Below, piece after piece: positions 35,838 through 46,289 of a stretch of DNA of 64,000 bases (position 1 is its first letter; every line of letters begins with the position of its first letter). The notes under the pieces are model-generated. The model did not search any database, was not told the origin of the DNA, and saw only the letters and a program-made list of their open reading frames with translations. The DNA lies in contig NZ_JABBJF010000016.1 in assembly GCF_014218705.1 (NCBI RefSeq), positions 37,914 through 101,913 of the forward strand, given 5' to 3'. A program made the position numbers and the translations under genes. The stretch is from Kluyvera sichuanensis (GTDB taxonomy: Bacteria > Pseudomonadota > Gammaproteobacteria > Enterobacterales > Enterobacteriaceae).

Positions 35838-35887
35838 ATTCTGAACCAAAGCCCTCCTGGAACTGAGGGCATCTTAGTATTCAGAAT
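35838..35887 (+). promoter_or_regulatory. Nested stem-loops in the fdoG leader
   Basis: ATTCTGAA (35838-35845) is the exact inverse complement of TTCAGAAT (35880-35887). Inside it, GCCCTC (35851-35856) pairs with GAGGGC (35865-35870). The structure ends 63 bases before the fdoG start and has no T-run, so it is a leader RNA element or a DNA inverted repeat. Function unknown. Confidence 0.5.
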
Positions 35888-35950
35888 CTTCGTCTGACTA
35901 CGACGGAGAACAACTACAAGCAATGACAATGTCGAAACAAGGAGCGATCC

Positions 35951-38900
35951 ATGCAGGTCAGCAGAAGGCAGTTCTTTAAGATCTGCGCTGGCGGTATGGC
36001 AGGAACCACGGCAGCCGCACTGGGCTTTGCCCCAGGCATCGCACTCGCGGAAACACGGCAGTATAAATTGCTGCGCACCCGTGAGACCCGTAACACCTGC
36101 ACTTACTGCTCTGTCGGTTGTGGGCTTTTAATGTATAGCCTCGGCGACGGCGCAAAAAACGCAAAAGCCTCAATTTTCCACATCGAAGGGGATCCGGATC
36201 ACCCGGTAAACCGCGGCGCGCTGTGCCCGAAAGGCGCAGGCCTGGTGGACTTTATCCACTCTGAAAGCCGTCTGAAATACCCTGAATACCGCGCTCCTGG
36301 CTCCAATAAATGGCAACAAATCAGCTGGGATGAAGCGTTCGACCGCATCGCCAAGCTGATGAAGGCCGACCGCGACGCCAACTTTATCGAGAAAAACGAA
36401 GCAGGCACCACCGTTAACCGTTGGTTGACGACCGGTATGCTGTGCGCCTCTGCTTCCAGTAACGAAACCGGCTTCTTAACACAGAAATTCACCCGCGCGC
36501 TCGGTATGCTCGCGGTCGACAACCAAGCGCGTGTCTGACACGGACCAACGGTAGCAAGTCTTGCTCCAACATTTGGTCGCGGTGCGATGACCAACCACTG
36601 GGTTGACATGAAGAACGCCAACCTCATCGTCGTGATGGGTGGGAACGCGGCAGAAGCGCATCCGGTGGGATTCCGCTGGGCGATGGAAGCCAAGATCCAT
36701 AATGGCGCGAAGCTGATTGTTATCGACCCCCGCTTTACGCGAACCGCGTCAGTGGCGGATTTCTACGCCCCAATTCGATCCGGTACCGACATTACCTTCC
36801 TGTCGGGCGTGATGCTGTACCTGTTGAATAACGAAAAATTCAACCGCGAGTACACCGAAGCCTATACCAACGCCAGCCTTATCGTGCGTGAAGACTTCAG
36901 CTTCAACGACGGCCTGTTCAGCGGCTACGACGCCGAAGCGCGTAAGTACGATAAGACCTCCTGGAACTACGAACTGGATGAGAACGGTCACGCGAAACGC
37001 GATACCACTCTCACCCATCCGCGCTGCGTCTGGAATCTGCTGAAACAGCATATTTCCCGCTACACGCCGGAAATGGTCGAGAAGATCTGCGGTACGCCAA
37101 AAGCCGACTTCCTGAAAGTCTGCGAGTACATCGCAGAGACCAGCGCACACGATAAAACCGCCTCGTTCCTGTATGCACTGGGCTGGACGCAGCACTCCAT
37201 CGGTTCGCAGAACATCCGTACCATGGCGATGATTCAGCTGCTGCTCGGCAACATGGGTATGGCAGGCGGCGGCGTGAACGCCCTGCGCGGCCACTCCAAC
37301 ATCCAGGGTCTGACCGACCTCGGCCTGCTGTCGACGAGCCTGCCGGGCTACATGACGCTGCCAAACGAGAAGCAGACTGACCTGCAAACCTACCTCACCG
37401 CCAACACGCCTAAACCGCTGCTGGATGGTCAGGTGAACTACTGGGGCAACTACCCGAAATTCTTCGTCTCGATGATGAAGACCTTCTACGGCGATAAAGC
37501 GACGGCGGAAAATAGCTGGGGCTTTGACTGGCTGCCGAAGTGGGACAAAGGGTACGACGTCCTGCAGTACTTCGAGATGATGAACGAGGGTAAGGTCAAC
37601 GGTTATCTTTGCCAGGGCTTTAACCCGGTGGCGTCATTCCCGAACAAAAACAAAACCGTCGCGGCGCTTTCTAAACTGAAGTTCCTCGTCACCATTGACC
37701 CACTCAACACCGAAACGGCGACCTTCTGGCAAAACCACGGCGAGTCGAACGATGTTGATCCGTCGAAAATCCAGACTGAAGTGTTCCGCCTGCCGTCCAC
37801 CTGCTTCGCCGAAGAGAACGGTTCTATCGTTAACTCCGGTCGCTGGCTCCAGTGGCACTGGAAAGGCGCGGACGCCCCGGGGGATGCCGTCACCGACGGT
37901 GAGATCCTGGCCGGCATCTTCTTACGCCTGCGTAAGATGTACGCCGAAGAGGGCGGCCCAGTACCTGAACAGGTACTGAACATGAGCTGGAACTACTCAA
38001 CGCCGGATGAGCCTGCGTCTGAGGAAGTGGCGATGGAGAACAACGGTAAGGCGCTGGCCGATATTATCGACCCGGCCACCGGCGCGGTTATCGTGAAGAA
38101 AGGCCAACAGCTGAGCTCGTTCGCCCAACTGCGCGATGACGGCACCACCGCCAGCGGTTGCTGGATCTTCGCCGGTAGCTGGACGCCGGACGGCAACCAG
38201 ATGGCGCGTCGTGATAACGCCGACCCATCCGGCCTTGGCAACACGCTGGGCTGGGCCTGGGCATGGCCGCTGAACCGTCGCATCCTGTATAACCGTGCCT
38301 CCGCAGACCCGCAGGGTAACCCGTGGGATCCGAAGCGCCAACTCCTCAAATGGGACGGCGAGAAATGGGGCGGCGTGGATATTCCGGACTACAGCGCCGC
38401 AGCACCAGGTAGCAACGTTGGGCCGTTTATCATGCAGCCGGAAGGGATGGGTCGCCTGTTCGCCCTCGATAAGATGGCTGAAGGTCCGTTCCCGGAACAC
38501 TACGAGCCGTTTGAAACGCCGCTGGGCACCAACCCGCTGCACCCGAACGTCATCTCTAACCCTGCCGCCCGTATCTTTAAAGGTGATAGGGAAGCGTTGG
38601 GTAAAGCGGACAAGTTCCCGTACGTCGGTACCACCTACCGTCTGACCGAGCACTTCCACTACTGGACCAAGCATGCGCTGCTTAACGCCATCGCACAGCC
38701 GGAACAGTTCGTGGAGATTGGTGAGAAGCTCGCCGATAAGCTCGGCATCGGCCATGGCGATACCGTGAAGGTCTCCTCTAACCGCGGCTATATCAAAGCC
38801 AAGGCGGTGGTGACCAAGCGTATCCGCACGCTGAAAGTTGACGGTAAGGATATCGATACCATCGGTATTCCAATCCACTGGGGCTATGAAGGCGTGGCGA

Positions 38901-39001
38901 AGAAAGGGTTTATTGCGAATACCCTGACTCCGTCCGTCGGCGATGCGAACTCGCAGACGCCGGAATTCAAGTCCTTCCTGGTGAACGTGGAAAAGGTGTA
39001 A
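35951..39001 (+). CDS. fdoG: FdoG, formate dehydrogenase-O alpha subunit (selenoprotein)
   Basis: The catalytic subunit of the periplasmic formate dehydrogenase-O, a molybdopterin enzyme that oxidises formate and passes electrons to FdoH. It has 1016 residues when the in-frame TGA at 36536-36538 is read as selenocysteine (residue 196), exactly the E. coli length and position. The Tat signal SRRQFFK is at 4-10. Cys50, 53, 57 and 92 (CTYCSVGC and LCPKG) bind a [4Fe-4S] cluster. The N- and C-terminal halves look like two genes if TGA is taken as a stop. It is one gene. fdoH starts 12 bases after the stop. Confidence 0.98.
36536..36590 (+). other. Selenocysteine codon and SECIS element of fdoG
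   Basis: TGA is followed by CACGGACCAACGGTAGCAAG and a short hairpin with the GTCT apical loop (AGCAAGTCTTGCT) that matches the bacterial SECIS element of fdnG/fdoG. It recruits SelB with Sec-tRNA. Confidence 0.92.
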
Positions 39002-39013
39002 CGGAGACGACCT

Positions 39014-39919
39014 ATGGCTTATCAATCGCAGGACATCATCCGTCGTTCCGCCACTAACGGTTTCACTCCCGCGCCTCGCGCGCGGGATCACCAGGAAGAG
39101 GTGGCGAAGCTTATCGACGTGACCACCTGTATCGGCTGTAAAGCCTGTCAGGTGGCCTGTTCAGAGTGGAACGACATCCGTGACGAGATTGGCAGCAACG
39201 TCGGGGTGTATGACAACCCGGCGGATTTAACCGCCAAATCCTGGACGGTAATGCGTTTCTCGGAAGTGGAACAGAACGACAAACTAGAGTGGCTCATCCG
39301 TAAGGATGGCTGTATGCACTGCGCCGACCCGGGCTGCCTGAAGGCATGCCCGTCAGAAGGGGCTATCATTCAGTATGCCAACGGCATCGTCGACTTCCAG
39401 TCAGAGCAGTGCATTGGCTGCGGCTACTGTATTGCTGGCTGCCCGTTCAACGTGCCGCGACTCAACCCGGAAGACAACCGCGTCTACAAATGTACGCTGT
39501 GCGTTGACCGCGTGAACGTCGGGCAAGAACCGGCATGCGTGAAAACCTGCCCAACCGGCGCTATCCACTTTGGTTCCAAAGAGGATATGAAAGTGCTGGC
39601 GGGCGAGCGCGTGGCCGAACTGAAAACCCGTGGTTACGACAATGCGGGCCTGTACGATCCGGCAGGCGTTGGCGGTACGCACGTGATGTACGTGCTGCAC
39701 CATGCCGATAAACCGAATCTGTACCACGGTCTGCCGGAGAACCCGGAAATCAGCGCCACCGTGAAGTTCTGGAAAGGCGTCTGGAAACCGCTGGCCGCTA
39801 TCGGCTTTGCCGCTACGTTCGCCGCGAGCATCTTCCACTACGTCGGGGTCGGTCCGAACCGTGCGGAAGAGGAGGAAGAAGACAATCTGGATGAGAAAGA
39901 CGATGAGGTGCGCAAATGA
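39014..39919 (+). CDS. fdoH: FdoH, formate dehydrogenase-O iron-sulfur subunit
   Basis: A 301-residue electron-transfer subunit that binds four [4Fe-4S] clusters. Four cysteine groups are visible: [35 protein letters not shown] and CTLCVDRVN with CVKTC. One C-terminal membrane segment (about 256-276) anchors it, with an acidic tail ([14 protein letters not shown]). It passes electrons from FdoG to FdoI. Its stop overlaps the fdoI start (ATGA). Confidence 0.97.
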   Translation: MAYQSQDIIRRSATNGFTPAPRARDHQEEVAKLIDVTTCIGCKACQVACSEWNDIRDEIGSNVGVYDNPADLTAKSWTVMRFSEVEQNDKLEWLIRKDGCMHCADPGCLKACPSEGAIIQYANGIVDFQSEQCIGCGYCIAGCPFNVPRLNPEDNRVYKCTLCVDRVNVGQEPACVKTCPTGAIHFGSKEDMKVLAGERVAELKTRGYDNAGLYDPAGVGGTHVMYVLHHADKPNLYHGLPENPEISATVKFWKGVWKPLAAIGFAATFAASIFHYVGVGPNRAEEEEEDNLDEKDDEVRK

Positions 39920-40551
39920 AAAAACGTGACACCATCGTGCGCTACACGGCGCCGGAACGCATCAACCACTGGGTCACCGCCTTCTGCTTCATGCTGGCGG
40001 CGATAAGCGGGCTGGGATTTTTCTTCCCCTCCTTCAACTGGCTGATGCAAATCATGGGGACTCCGCAACTGGCGCGAATTCTGCACCCGTTTGTCGGGGT
40101 CATCATGTTTGCCTCGTTTATCATCATGTTTTTCCGCTACTGGCACCACAATCTAATCAATCGGGATGATATCTTTTGGGCGAAGAATATTCGTAAGATC
40201 GTCGTCAACGAGGAAGTAGGTGACACCGGGCGTTATAACTTCGGCCAGAAATGCGTATTCTGGGCGGCGATTATCTTCCTGGTGCTGCTGCTGGTGAGCG
40301 GTGTGGTTATCTGGCGTCCGTACTTTGCGCCTGCTTTCTCAATCCCGGTGATCCGATTTGCGCTAATGCTGCATTCATTTGCCGCAGTGGCGTTAATTGT
40401 GGTTATCATGGTGCATATCTACGCCGCCCTTTGGGTGAAAGGCACCATTACCGCGATGGTGGAGGGATGGGTTACCAAAACGTGGGCGAAGAAACACCAC
40501 CCGCGCTGGTACCGTGAAGTCCGCCAGAAACAGGAAAAGTCATCTGAATGA
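39916..40551 (+). CDS. fdoI: FdoI, formate dehydrogenase-O cytochrome b556 subunit
   Basis: A 211-residue inner-membrane cytochrome b with four membrane segments. It carries the haem-ligating His in [30 protein letters not shown] and [10 protein letters not shown]. It takes electrons from FdoH and reduces quinone. The start and stop overlap its neighbours (ATGA at both ends), so fdoHI and fdhE are a coupled operon. Confidence 0.97.
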   Translation: MKKRDTIVRYTAPERINHWVTAFCFMLAAISGLGFFFPSFNWLMQIMGTPQLARILHPFVGVIMFASFIIMFFRYWHHNLINRDDIFWAKNIRKIVVNEEVGDTGRYNFGQKCVFWAAIIFLVLLLVSGVVIWRPYFAPAFSIPVIRFALMLHSFAAVALIVVIMVHIYAALWVKGTITAMVEGWVTKTWAKKHHPRWYREVRQKQEKSSE

Positions 40552-41477
40552 GTATTCGCATAATCCCGCAAGATGAGCTGGGTTCGAGCGAGAAACGTAC
40601 GGCGGAAGTCATTCCGCCGTTGTTGTTCCCCAGACTCAAGAACCTCTACAACCGCCGCGCCGAACGTCTGCGCGAGCTGGCAGAGAATAATCCGCTGGGT
40701 GATTACCTGCGCTTTGCTGCGTTGATCGCCCACGCACAGGAAGTGGTGCTGTACGACCACCCGCTGAAAATGGATCTCACTGCGCGCATCAAAGAAGCGA
40801 ATGACCAAGGCAAGCCGCCGCTGGATATTCACGTTCTGCCGCGCGACAAGCACTGGCACACGCTGCTGCAATCGATGATTGCCGAGCTGAAGCCAGAGAT
40901 GAGTGGCCCAGCGCTGGCGGTCATCGAGAATCTGGAGAAAGCCTCCGAGCAGGAGCTGGAGCAGATGGCGAGCGCGCTGTTTGCCTCTGACTTTGCTTCC
41001 GTGAGCAGCGATAAAGCGCCGTTTATCTGGGCTGCTCTGTCGCTTTACTGGGCGCAAATGGCCAGTCTGATTCCGGGAAAAGCCCGCGCCGAATACGGCG
41101 AACAGCGCCAGTTCTGCCCGGTTTGCGGCTCAATGCCGGTCTCCAGCATGGTGCAAATTGGTACTACTCAGGGGCTGCGCTATCTGCACTGCAACCTGTG
41201 TGAAACCGAATGGCACGTGGTGCGCGTGAAGTGCAGCAACTGCGAACAGAGCCGCGACCTGCATTACTGGTCACTGGACAACGAGCAGGCTGCCATCAAA
41301 GCCGAAAGCTGCGGTGACTGCGGCACTTACCTGAAGATTCTCTATCAGGAAAAAGACCCGAAAGTCGAAGCGGTTGCCGACGACCTTGCCTCACTGGTAC
41401 TGGACGCGCGAATGGAGCAGGAAGGGTTCGCCCGCAGCTCGATTAACCCGTTCTTGTTCCCGGGGGAAGGGGAGTAA
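40548..41477 (+). CDS. fdhE: FdhE, formate dehydrogenase maturation factor
   Basis: A 309-residue rubredoxin-type protein needed for formate dehydrogenase N and O activity. It binds the catalytic subunit before Tat export. The C-terminal half holds four CXXC pairs: CPVCGSM, CNLCETE, CSNCEQS and CGDCGTY. Same size and position as in E. coli. A stem without T-run follows (41489-41516). Confidence 0.97.
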   Translation: MSIRIIPQDELGSSEKRTAEVIPPLLFPRLKNLYNRRAERLRELAENNPLGDYLRFAALIAHAQEVVLYDHPLKMDLTARIKEANDQGKPPLDIHVLPRDKHWHTLLQSMIAELKPEMSGPALAVIENLEKASEQELEQMASALFASDFASVSSDKAPFIWAALSLYWAQMASLIPGKARAEYGEQRQFCPVCGSMPVSSMVQIGTTQGLRYLHCNLCETEWHVVRVKCSNCEQSRDLHYWSLDNEQAAIKAESCGDCGTYLKILYQEKDPKVEAVADDLASLVLDARMEQEGFARSSINPFLFPGEGE

Positions 41478-41514
41478 ATTCCCGCGCTAAACCGGGCTGC
41501 ATTTTCGGCCCGGT

Positions 41515-41886
41515 TTACAGCGCATAGGGTAAAATCACGCCCGGAAGTCCCGCAAAATCCTTTGTATTGCGCGTCACCAGTTCCCGACGATGAACATGTG
41601 CAGTCGCCAGAATAATGGCATCGGGCAGTTTCATACCATACTCCTGACGTAGATTCACACTCTGCTCCGCAATCTCTTCTGTCACACCAATAATTTCAAA
41701 TGCGCCCAAGGCAATTCGCGTTCGCTGCTCCTGATGAAAACGCTTTGCCCCGATCATGACCTCCATCCAGGTTATCAGGCTTATCGCATGTTGCGGAGGA
41801 TAGGAGTCCATCGTCCGCTTCGCCTCCATCCGTCCGCTGAAGAGATCGATTAAAATATTGGTATCAAAAAGAACGGGTCTTTTCAT
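41515..41886 (-). CDS. VapC-like PIN-domain ribonuclease toxin
   Basis: A 123-residue PIN-domain protein. The acidic active site is intact: FDTNILIDLF (Asp), SLITWMEVMIG (Glu), LPDAIILATA (Asp) and VTRNTKDF (Asn/Asp). Members cleave tRNA or rRNA. The ATG at 41886 lies one base after the antitoxin stop. A GTG three codons upstream is possible. The pair replaces the genes found near fdhE in E. coli, so it is an insertion in a variable spot. Confidence 0.85.
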   Translation of the reverse strand: MKRPVLFDTNILIDLFSGRMEAKRTMDSYPPQHAISLITWMEVMIGAKRFHQEQRTRIALGAFEIIGVTEEIAEQSVNLRQEYGMKLPDAIILATAHVHRRELVTRNTKDFAGLPGVILPYAL

Positions 41887-41888
41887 CG

Positions 41889-42137
41889 CTACCACTCTTC
41901 ACGGAGCTTACGTTCATACTCAACGCCATCTTCTTCACACTCTTGCCAGATCCCAAGCGCGCCCGAGATCATAAGCTCAGCCTGGCTTTGCTTTTCCAGA
42001 TATTGCTCAACGGCTTCACGCAACAGTTCCGCACGGGGAAGATTTCGCTGCTGTTTAAGGATGTCGAGGCGCTTAATCACCTCGTCCGACAAATCGAGAA
42101 GTATTCTGCCCATATCCCTTTCAACCATCGCGCTCAT
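41889..42137 (-). CDS. VapB-like ribbon-helix-helix antitoxin
   Basis: An 82-residue protein with an N-terminal ribbon-helix-helix DNA-binding motif: [20 protein letters not shown] then [15 protein letters not shown]. The C-terminal part, about 48-82, is the probable toxin-binding segment. ATG at 42137 has a perfect GGAGG six bases upstream. Upstream in-frame starts (to 42185) lack one. It should repress the operon jointly with the toxin. Confidence 0.85.
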   Translation of the reverse strand: MSAMVERDMGRILLDLSDEVIKRLDILKQQRNLPRAELLREAVEQYLEKQSQAELMISGALGIWQECEEDGVEYERKLREEW

Positions 42138-42337
42138 ATATACCTCCAGTATATCACCCATGCTCAATAAGCGAACAAAATACACGTGATTTAAATAAGG
42201 TTATAGGCTGCAATGGAGAAATCGTTCATTTTTGCGAGCCGCTATCCACAATCACCACCCTACCCAATTTCCCCGTTTTCATTCGCGATAAACCAGGCTA
42301 TAAAACTGTATGTTTATACAGCATAAAGGACATCATC

Positions 42338-43249
42338 ATGGCATTGGAAAACGGCATTGCGCAGTTAGTGGCTGAGTTTATTGCAGCGGGTCGCCCCTCT
42401 TCACGCAAGCAGAATATTGATGACCGGAGAAAGGGGTATATTGCCAGCACAGCGCTGGCAGGCGAAAAAGAGATTCGCGTCAAATCAGAAGATATTGTGC
42501 TGGAAGAGATGACATTTCGCGTCATTTCGCCGCTAAATTCAGCATCGTCACTCCCCTGCATTGTTTACTTTCATGGTGGCTGTTTTGTCAGCGGTGGGTT
42601 TATCACCCATGATAATCAGCTGCGACAATTAGCCTGGCATAGCGAGTGTCGGGTCATTGCGGTGCAGTACCGGCTGGCACCAGAGCACACTTTCCCCGCC
42701 GCCCACGATGACGCCGAGCGCGGTGCCAACCTGATCCACAAATACGCGCAGCAGTTGGGTATTGACCGCCAGCGGGTAACACTGATGGGGGACAGCGCGG
42801 GCGCGCATCTGGCGCTGGTAACCGCGCTGCGCCTGAAAGCTTCCGCCGTGTGGGCTCCCGCGAAACTCGTGCTGATTTACCCTATGCTTGACGCAACATC
42901 CAGCTTTGCAAGCTATGTCAGCAATGGCCAGGACTACATCATTACCCGCGACACGCTGCTCTCCGGCTTTGAAATGTATCTTCAGGAACACGACCCACAG
43001 CACCCGGAAGCCAGCCCGCTTTGGCGCGATGATTTTAACGGCCTGCCGCCGGTGCATATCATCACCGCCGAGTACGATCCGCTGCGGGATGAAGGAGAAG
43101 CACTTTTTGAACGGCTCACCCGGCAAGGTGTGTCATGCACCAGCCAACGCTATCTCGGCGTTATTCACGGCTTTTTCCAGCTAGGTGGCATAAGTCAAAC
43201 GGCGCGGGAGGCAATGCAGGACGTGGCCCGAAGGGTGGCGGGCCACTGA
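42338..43249 (+). CDS. Alpha/beta hydrolase, HSL-family esterase
   Basis: A 303-residue esterase of the hormone-sensitive lipase group. The oxyanion-hole motif FHGGCFV is at about 78-84. The nucleophile Ser is in MGDSAGAHLAL, Asp in AEYDPLRDEG and His in VIHGFFQLGG, so the catalytic triad is complete. It resembles E. coli Aes, but similarity is limited. Substrate unknown. Convergent with fabY. Gene is not part of the E. coli order here. Confidence 0.85.
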   Translation: MALENGIAQLVAEFIAAGRPSSRKQNIDDRRKGYIASTALAGEKEIRVKSEDIVLEEMTFRVISPLNSASSLPCIVYFHGGCFVSGGFITHDNQLRQLAWHSECRVIAVQYRLAPEHTFPAAHDDAERGANLIHKYAQQLGIDRQRVTLMGDSAGAHLALVTALRLKASAVWAPAKLVLIYPMLDATSSFASYVSNGQDYIITRDTLLSGFEMYLQEHDPQHPEASPLWRDDFNGLPPVHIITAEYDPLRDEGEALFERLTRQGVSCTSQRYLGVIHGFFQLGGISQTAREAMQDVARRVAGH

Positions 43250-43273
43250 ATATGTTGGGCGAAAAGAGATACC

Positions 43274-44263
43274 CTACTCCTCTTCGTTCCCGCCCTCGAC
43301 ATACGAACCGAATGGTTTTGCAGGCAGCACGATATAGGTTCCCTCAAACACCACGCCAGGGGTGTCATCGCCGAACAGTTCAACCTGCATCTGCACGCGC
43401 GCTTTACGCCCTCGAGCCAATCGGTCCAGGTCGCCGCTTAGCGAGCCGAGGTCGGCGATGGCTGTCGGTTTACCGGTGATAGGTTTTCGATAGCGGATAT
43501 GGGCATCGGCCAGAATAATAGTGCCGCCCAGGTGGCGCTCACGTAGCATCAGCCAGATAAGCCCCCAGCCGGTGAGCGTCGCCAGCGAAAAGAGGCTGCC
43601 GGCAAACAGCGTATGGTGCGGGTTCTGGTTGCCGGTTTCCGGCATGGTGGTAATGAATTTCTGCCCGGTGTACTGCTGGATGCGCACGCCCATTTTCTCG
43701 CTGAGCGGAATATGATCGTACCAGGCCTGCTGCAGCTGCGCACACCAGTCGCCGCGGTGCAGAATATCGTCCAGCGAGGCAACAGGTTTAATCATCAGGA
43801 AGTGGCGAACGGGGGTTGTCTGCGGGGTCGTTATCTCCCCTTCGTTCTTGAATCCTAGTTTGGAAAAGAACGGCACGGCGTCTTCACGCGCGCTACAGGT
43901 GACGCGTTTCACCCCTTCCTGGCGCGCGACGGACTCCAGCGTCATCGCGATAAGCGTCCCCAGCCCTTTATCCTGAACCTCAGGATGAACCGCCATAAAG
44001 CGGATAGAAGCTTCATTATCCGCATTGATATACAGCCGCCCTACGGCGACCAGCTTTCCCAGCTCATCAACCACCATCTGATGGTGCGCCATGGCATCCC
44101 AGGCATCACGTTCGGAACCTTTGGGCTGATGCAGGGGTTTACGCAACATTTCCCAGCGGAACTGGTAATACTGCTCTAACTCTTCTTCAGTCTGCGGTAC
44201 TCGGAGATGGTACATAATGGCACTCTCTTTTGTCGCCCACGTCCTAACGGGAAGCGTGGTCAT
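43274..44263 (-). CDS. fabY: FabY (YiiD), GNAT plus thioesterase-fold protein
   Basis: A 329-residue two-domain protein, same length as E. coli YiiD. The N-terminal GNAT domain (about 20-155) has [12 protein letters not shown] and the C-terminal part (about 175-325) is a hot-dog thioesterase fold ([20 protein letters not shown]). The E. coli protein is reported to have malonyl-ACP decarboxylase activity that helps start fatty acid synthesis. The start overlaps the dtd stop by four bases. Confidence 0.94.
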   Translation of the reverse strand: MTTLPVRTWATKESAIMYHLRVPQTEEELEQYYQFRWEMLRKPLHQPKGSERDAWDAMAHHQMVVDELGKLVAVGRLYINADNEASIRFMAVHPEVQDKGLGTLIAMTLESVARQEGVKRVTCSAREDAVPFFSKLGFKNEGEITTPQTTPVRHFLMIKPVASLDDILHRGDWCAQLQQAWYDHIPLSEKMGVRIQQYTGQKFITTMPETGNQNPHHTLFAGSLFSLATLTGWGLIWLMLRERHLGGTIILADAHIRYRKPITGKPTAIADLGSLSGDLDRLARGRKARVQMQVELFGDDTPGVVFEGTYIVLPAKPFGSYVEGGNEEE

Positions 44264-44697
44264 ACTTGTAACCAGAACGTCACGGGGCCGTCATTGACCA
44301 GCGACACCTGCATATCCGCTGCGAATCGTCCTGTTTGCGTGTTCATGTCCTGTTGGCGACAGCGTTGTACAAAATAGTCATAGAGCGCTTCGGCACGATC
44401 CGGCGCGGCGCCTTTTGAGAAGCCCGGGCGCATACCGCGTTCGGTATCAGCCGCCAGCGTAAACTGCGACACCACCAGCACGCTACCGCCGGCCTGCTGC
44501 ACGTTAAGGTTCATCTTACCGTCCGCATCACTGAAGATACGGTAGCCCAGCACGCGCTCGCACAGGCGGTTTGCCTTCTGCTCGTCATCGTCCTTCTCTA
44601 CGCCCAGCAGCACCAACAGCCCCAGGCCAATCTCTCCCGTCACTTCGTCCGCCACGCTGACGCTAGCACGGGTGACTCGCTGAATTAATGCAATCAT
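44260..44697 (-). CDS. dtd: Dtd, D-aminoacyl-tRNA deacylase
   Basis: A 145-residue dimeric enzyme that hydrolyses D-aminoacyl-tRNA. The family motifs [15 protein letters not shown] at the start, SQFTLAAD, and [10 protein letters not shown] with the Gly-cis-Pro motif GP in NDGPVTF are visible. It is in a coupled operon with yihY (4-base overlap) and fabY. Confidence 0.97.
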   Translation of the reverse strand: MIALIQRVTRASVSVADEVTGEIGLGLLVLLGVEKDDDEQKANRLCERVLGYRIFSDADGKMNLNVQQAGGSVLVVSQFTLAADTERGMRPGFSKGAAPDRAEALYDYFVQRCRQQDMNTQTGRFAADMQVSLVNDGPVTFWLQV

Positions 44698-45560
44698 GAT
44701 TCTTCGGCTTCTTGTTGTTCTGTTTTCAATTTTCGGTATTCACCGAGAGTGACAGTTATTTCGGCACCTAGCAAGACGATACACCAGGTCCAGTAGACCC
44801 AGACAAACAAAATGGGGATCACCGCCAACACGCCGTAAATCAGCTGATAGGATGGAAACGCGGTGATATAGAGCGAGAACACCTTCTTACCCAGTTCGTG
44901 CAGTAACGCCGCTATCAGCGCCCCAATAATCGCATCACGATTTGGCACCTGGGTAGTCGGCACCACGCTATAGAGCAGCCAGAACGACAGCCAGGAAAGC
45001 AGCAACGGGAAAACCCGCAGCAGGTTATCAATCACGCCGTTCAGTTCGCTGGCCCAGCGTAGCGACAGCAAATAGGAACTAATTGCCAGACTCACCCCGG
45101 CCAACAACGGCCCCAGTGTCAGGATCATCCAGTAAACGGCAAATGAGTAAACCTTTGGGCGCGTGCGCTTGCTCCGCCAGATAGTGTTCAAGGCGCTATC
45201 GATGGAGTACATCAACAGCAGCGCGGTAATAATCAGGCCGCAGGCACCAAACGCGGTCATCCTGTTGGAGTTGGCGACAAACTGCTCGATATAGCGCTGA
45301 ATAACGTCGCCGGTTGCGGGCAGGAAGTTAGCGAACACAAAATGGCGAATCTGCAGGCTAACTTCCGAAAACATGGGAAATGCTGCGAACAGGGCAAAAA
45401 TCACCGCCACCAGCGGCACAATGGAAAGCAACGACACGTAGGCCAGGTTGCCCGCCAGTGTCGTCATATTATCTTCTTCGATGCGCCGCCAGAGGAATTT
45501 ACTCCACGCCACCAGCGGCCGGGTATGATGAATCAGTTTTTGATGAACGGTTTTTAGCAT
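44694..45560 (-). CDS. yihY: YihY, BrkB/YihY-family membrane protein
   Basis: A 288-residue inner-membrane protein with about six segments, of the UPF0761/YihY group. [20 protein letters not shown] and [20 protein letters not shown] are family signatures. It was once called ribonuclease BN, which was later shown to be another protein. Function unclear. Start overlaps the yihX stop by 7 bases. Confidence 0.95.
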   Translation of the reverse strand: MLKTVHQKLIHHTRPLVAWSKFLWRRIEEDNMTTLAGNLAYVSLLSIVPLVAVIFALFAAFPMFSEVSLQIRHFVFANFLPATGDVIQRYIEQFVANSNRMTAFGACGLIITALLLMYSIDSALNTIWRSKRTRPKVYSFAVYWMILTLGPLLAGVSLAISSYLLSLRWASELNGVIDNLLRVFPLLLSWLSFWLLYSVVPTTQVPNRDAIIGALIAALLHELGKKVFSLYITAFPSYQLIYGVLAVIPILFVWVYWTWCIVLLGAEITVTLGEYRKLKTEQQEAEES

Positions 45561-46153
45561 AACGACTTCATAAAATAGTTGGGTAGGGTTTCTCTCCCGG
45601 TCACCAGCACGCTGGTGATCCCCAACTGGTTAGCGCCCTCTATATTATCGGCGTTATCGTCAAAAAAGACCGCATCGGCAGCGGAAAAACCTTCCGACTC
45701 GAGTACGCGCTGGTAAATCCGTGCTTCTGGTTTACGCATTCCCATCTCCTGGGAGAGATAAACGTGGTCGGCAGCAGCATAGATTTCCGGGTATTCATCC
45801 GGCCAGAAAGTGGTGTGCAGTGCGTTGGTATTAGACAGGACGACGACACGATGCCCCTGCTCGCGCAGCGTTTTCATTATGTCGATAACTTCAGGGCGCA
45901 GCGCCACAAAAACCGCCTGCCAGCCATGGGCAAACTGCTCGTAGCTGAGCGGTAGCTCCATATCGTGGCACATGGCTTTTGCAAACGCTTCATCCGATAT
46001 TTCACCGCGCTCATGCTGATGAAATACCTCTCCCATAGTGAAACTCTGCTTTAGCCGAGCCAGCGGAACGCGGGCGAGATCGCTCCACGTACCCAGAACA
46101 CGGTTGAAATCAATGTCGACAATCACATTACCTAAATCAAAGATATAGAGCAT
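45554..46153 (-). CDS. yihX: YihX, alpha-D-glucose-1-phosphate phosphatase (HAD)
   Basis: A 199-residue haloacid dehalogenase-fold phosphatase, same length as E. coli. Motif [12 protein letters not shown] (Asp nucleophile), motif II VVLSNTN, motif III GMRKPEA with Lys and motif [11 protein letters not shown] are present. It acts on glucose-1-phosphate and related sugar phosphates. First gene of the yihX-yihY-dtd-fabY unit. In E. coli the sulfoquinovose genes yihO-yihW lie between it and bipA. They are absent here. Confidence 0.95.
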   Translation of the reverse strand: MLYIFDLGNVIVDIDFNRVLGTWSDLARVPLARLKQSFTMGEVFHQHERGEISDEAFAKAMCHDMELPLSYEQFAHGWQAVFVALRPEVIDIMKTLREQGHRVVVLSNTNALHTTFWPDEYPEIYAAADHVYLSQEMGMRKPEARIYQRVLESEGFSAADAVFFDDNADNIEGANQLGITSVLVTGRETLPNYFMKSLC

Positions 46154-46240
46154 TTTTGCCTCCGTTCACGCCGTGGAAATTTCACTCTAGCGGGAAAGGA
46201 GAACTTTGACCATGAACAAACGCGCTCTATTTCAAAAAGA

Positions 46241-46267
46241 AAAACCCCGCCATATAGGCGGGGTTTT
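46241..46267 (-). terminator. Terminator after bipA
   Basis: AAAACCCCGCC, ATATA, GGCGGGGTTTT is a perfect stem. On the minus strand it ends in TTTTTCTTTTTG, closing the bipA transcript before yihX. Confidence 0.88.
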
Positions 46268-46289
46268 AGGTCACGACAAAAGAGAGAAA

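Noticed and set aside
36587..39001. A separate 804-codon gene after fdoG
   Set aside because: It is the second part of fdoG after the selenocysteine codon at 36536-36538. Length, frame and SECIS all fit one gene.
41489..41516. Terminator after fdhE
   Set aside because: The stem AAACCGGGC/GCCCGGTTT is good, but there is no T-run on either strand, so it was not listed as a terminator.
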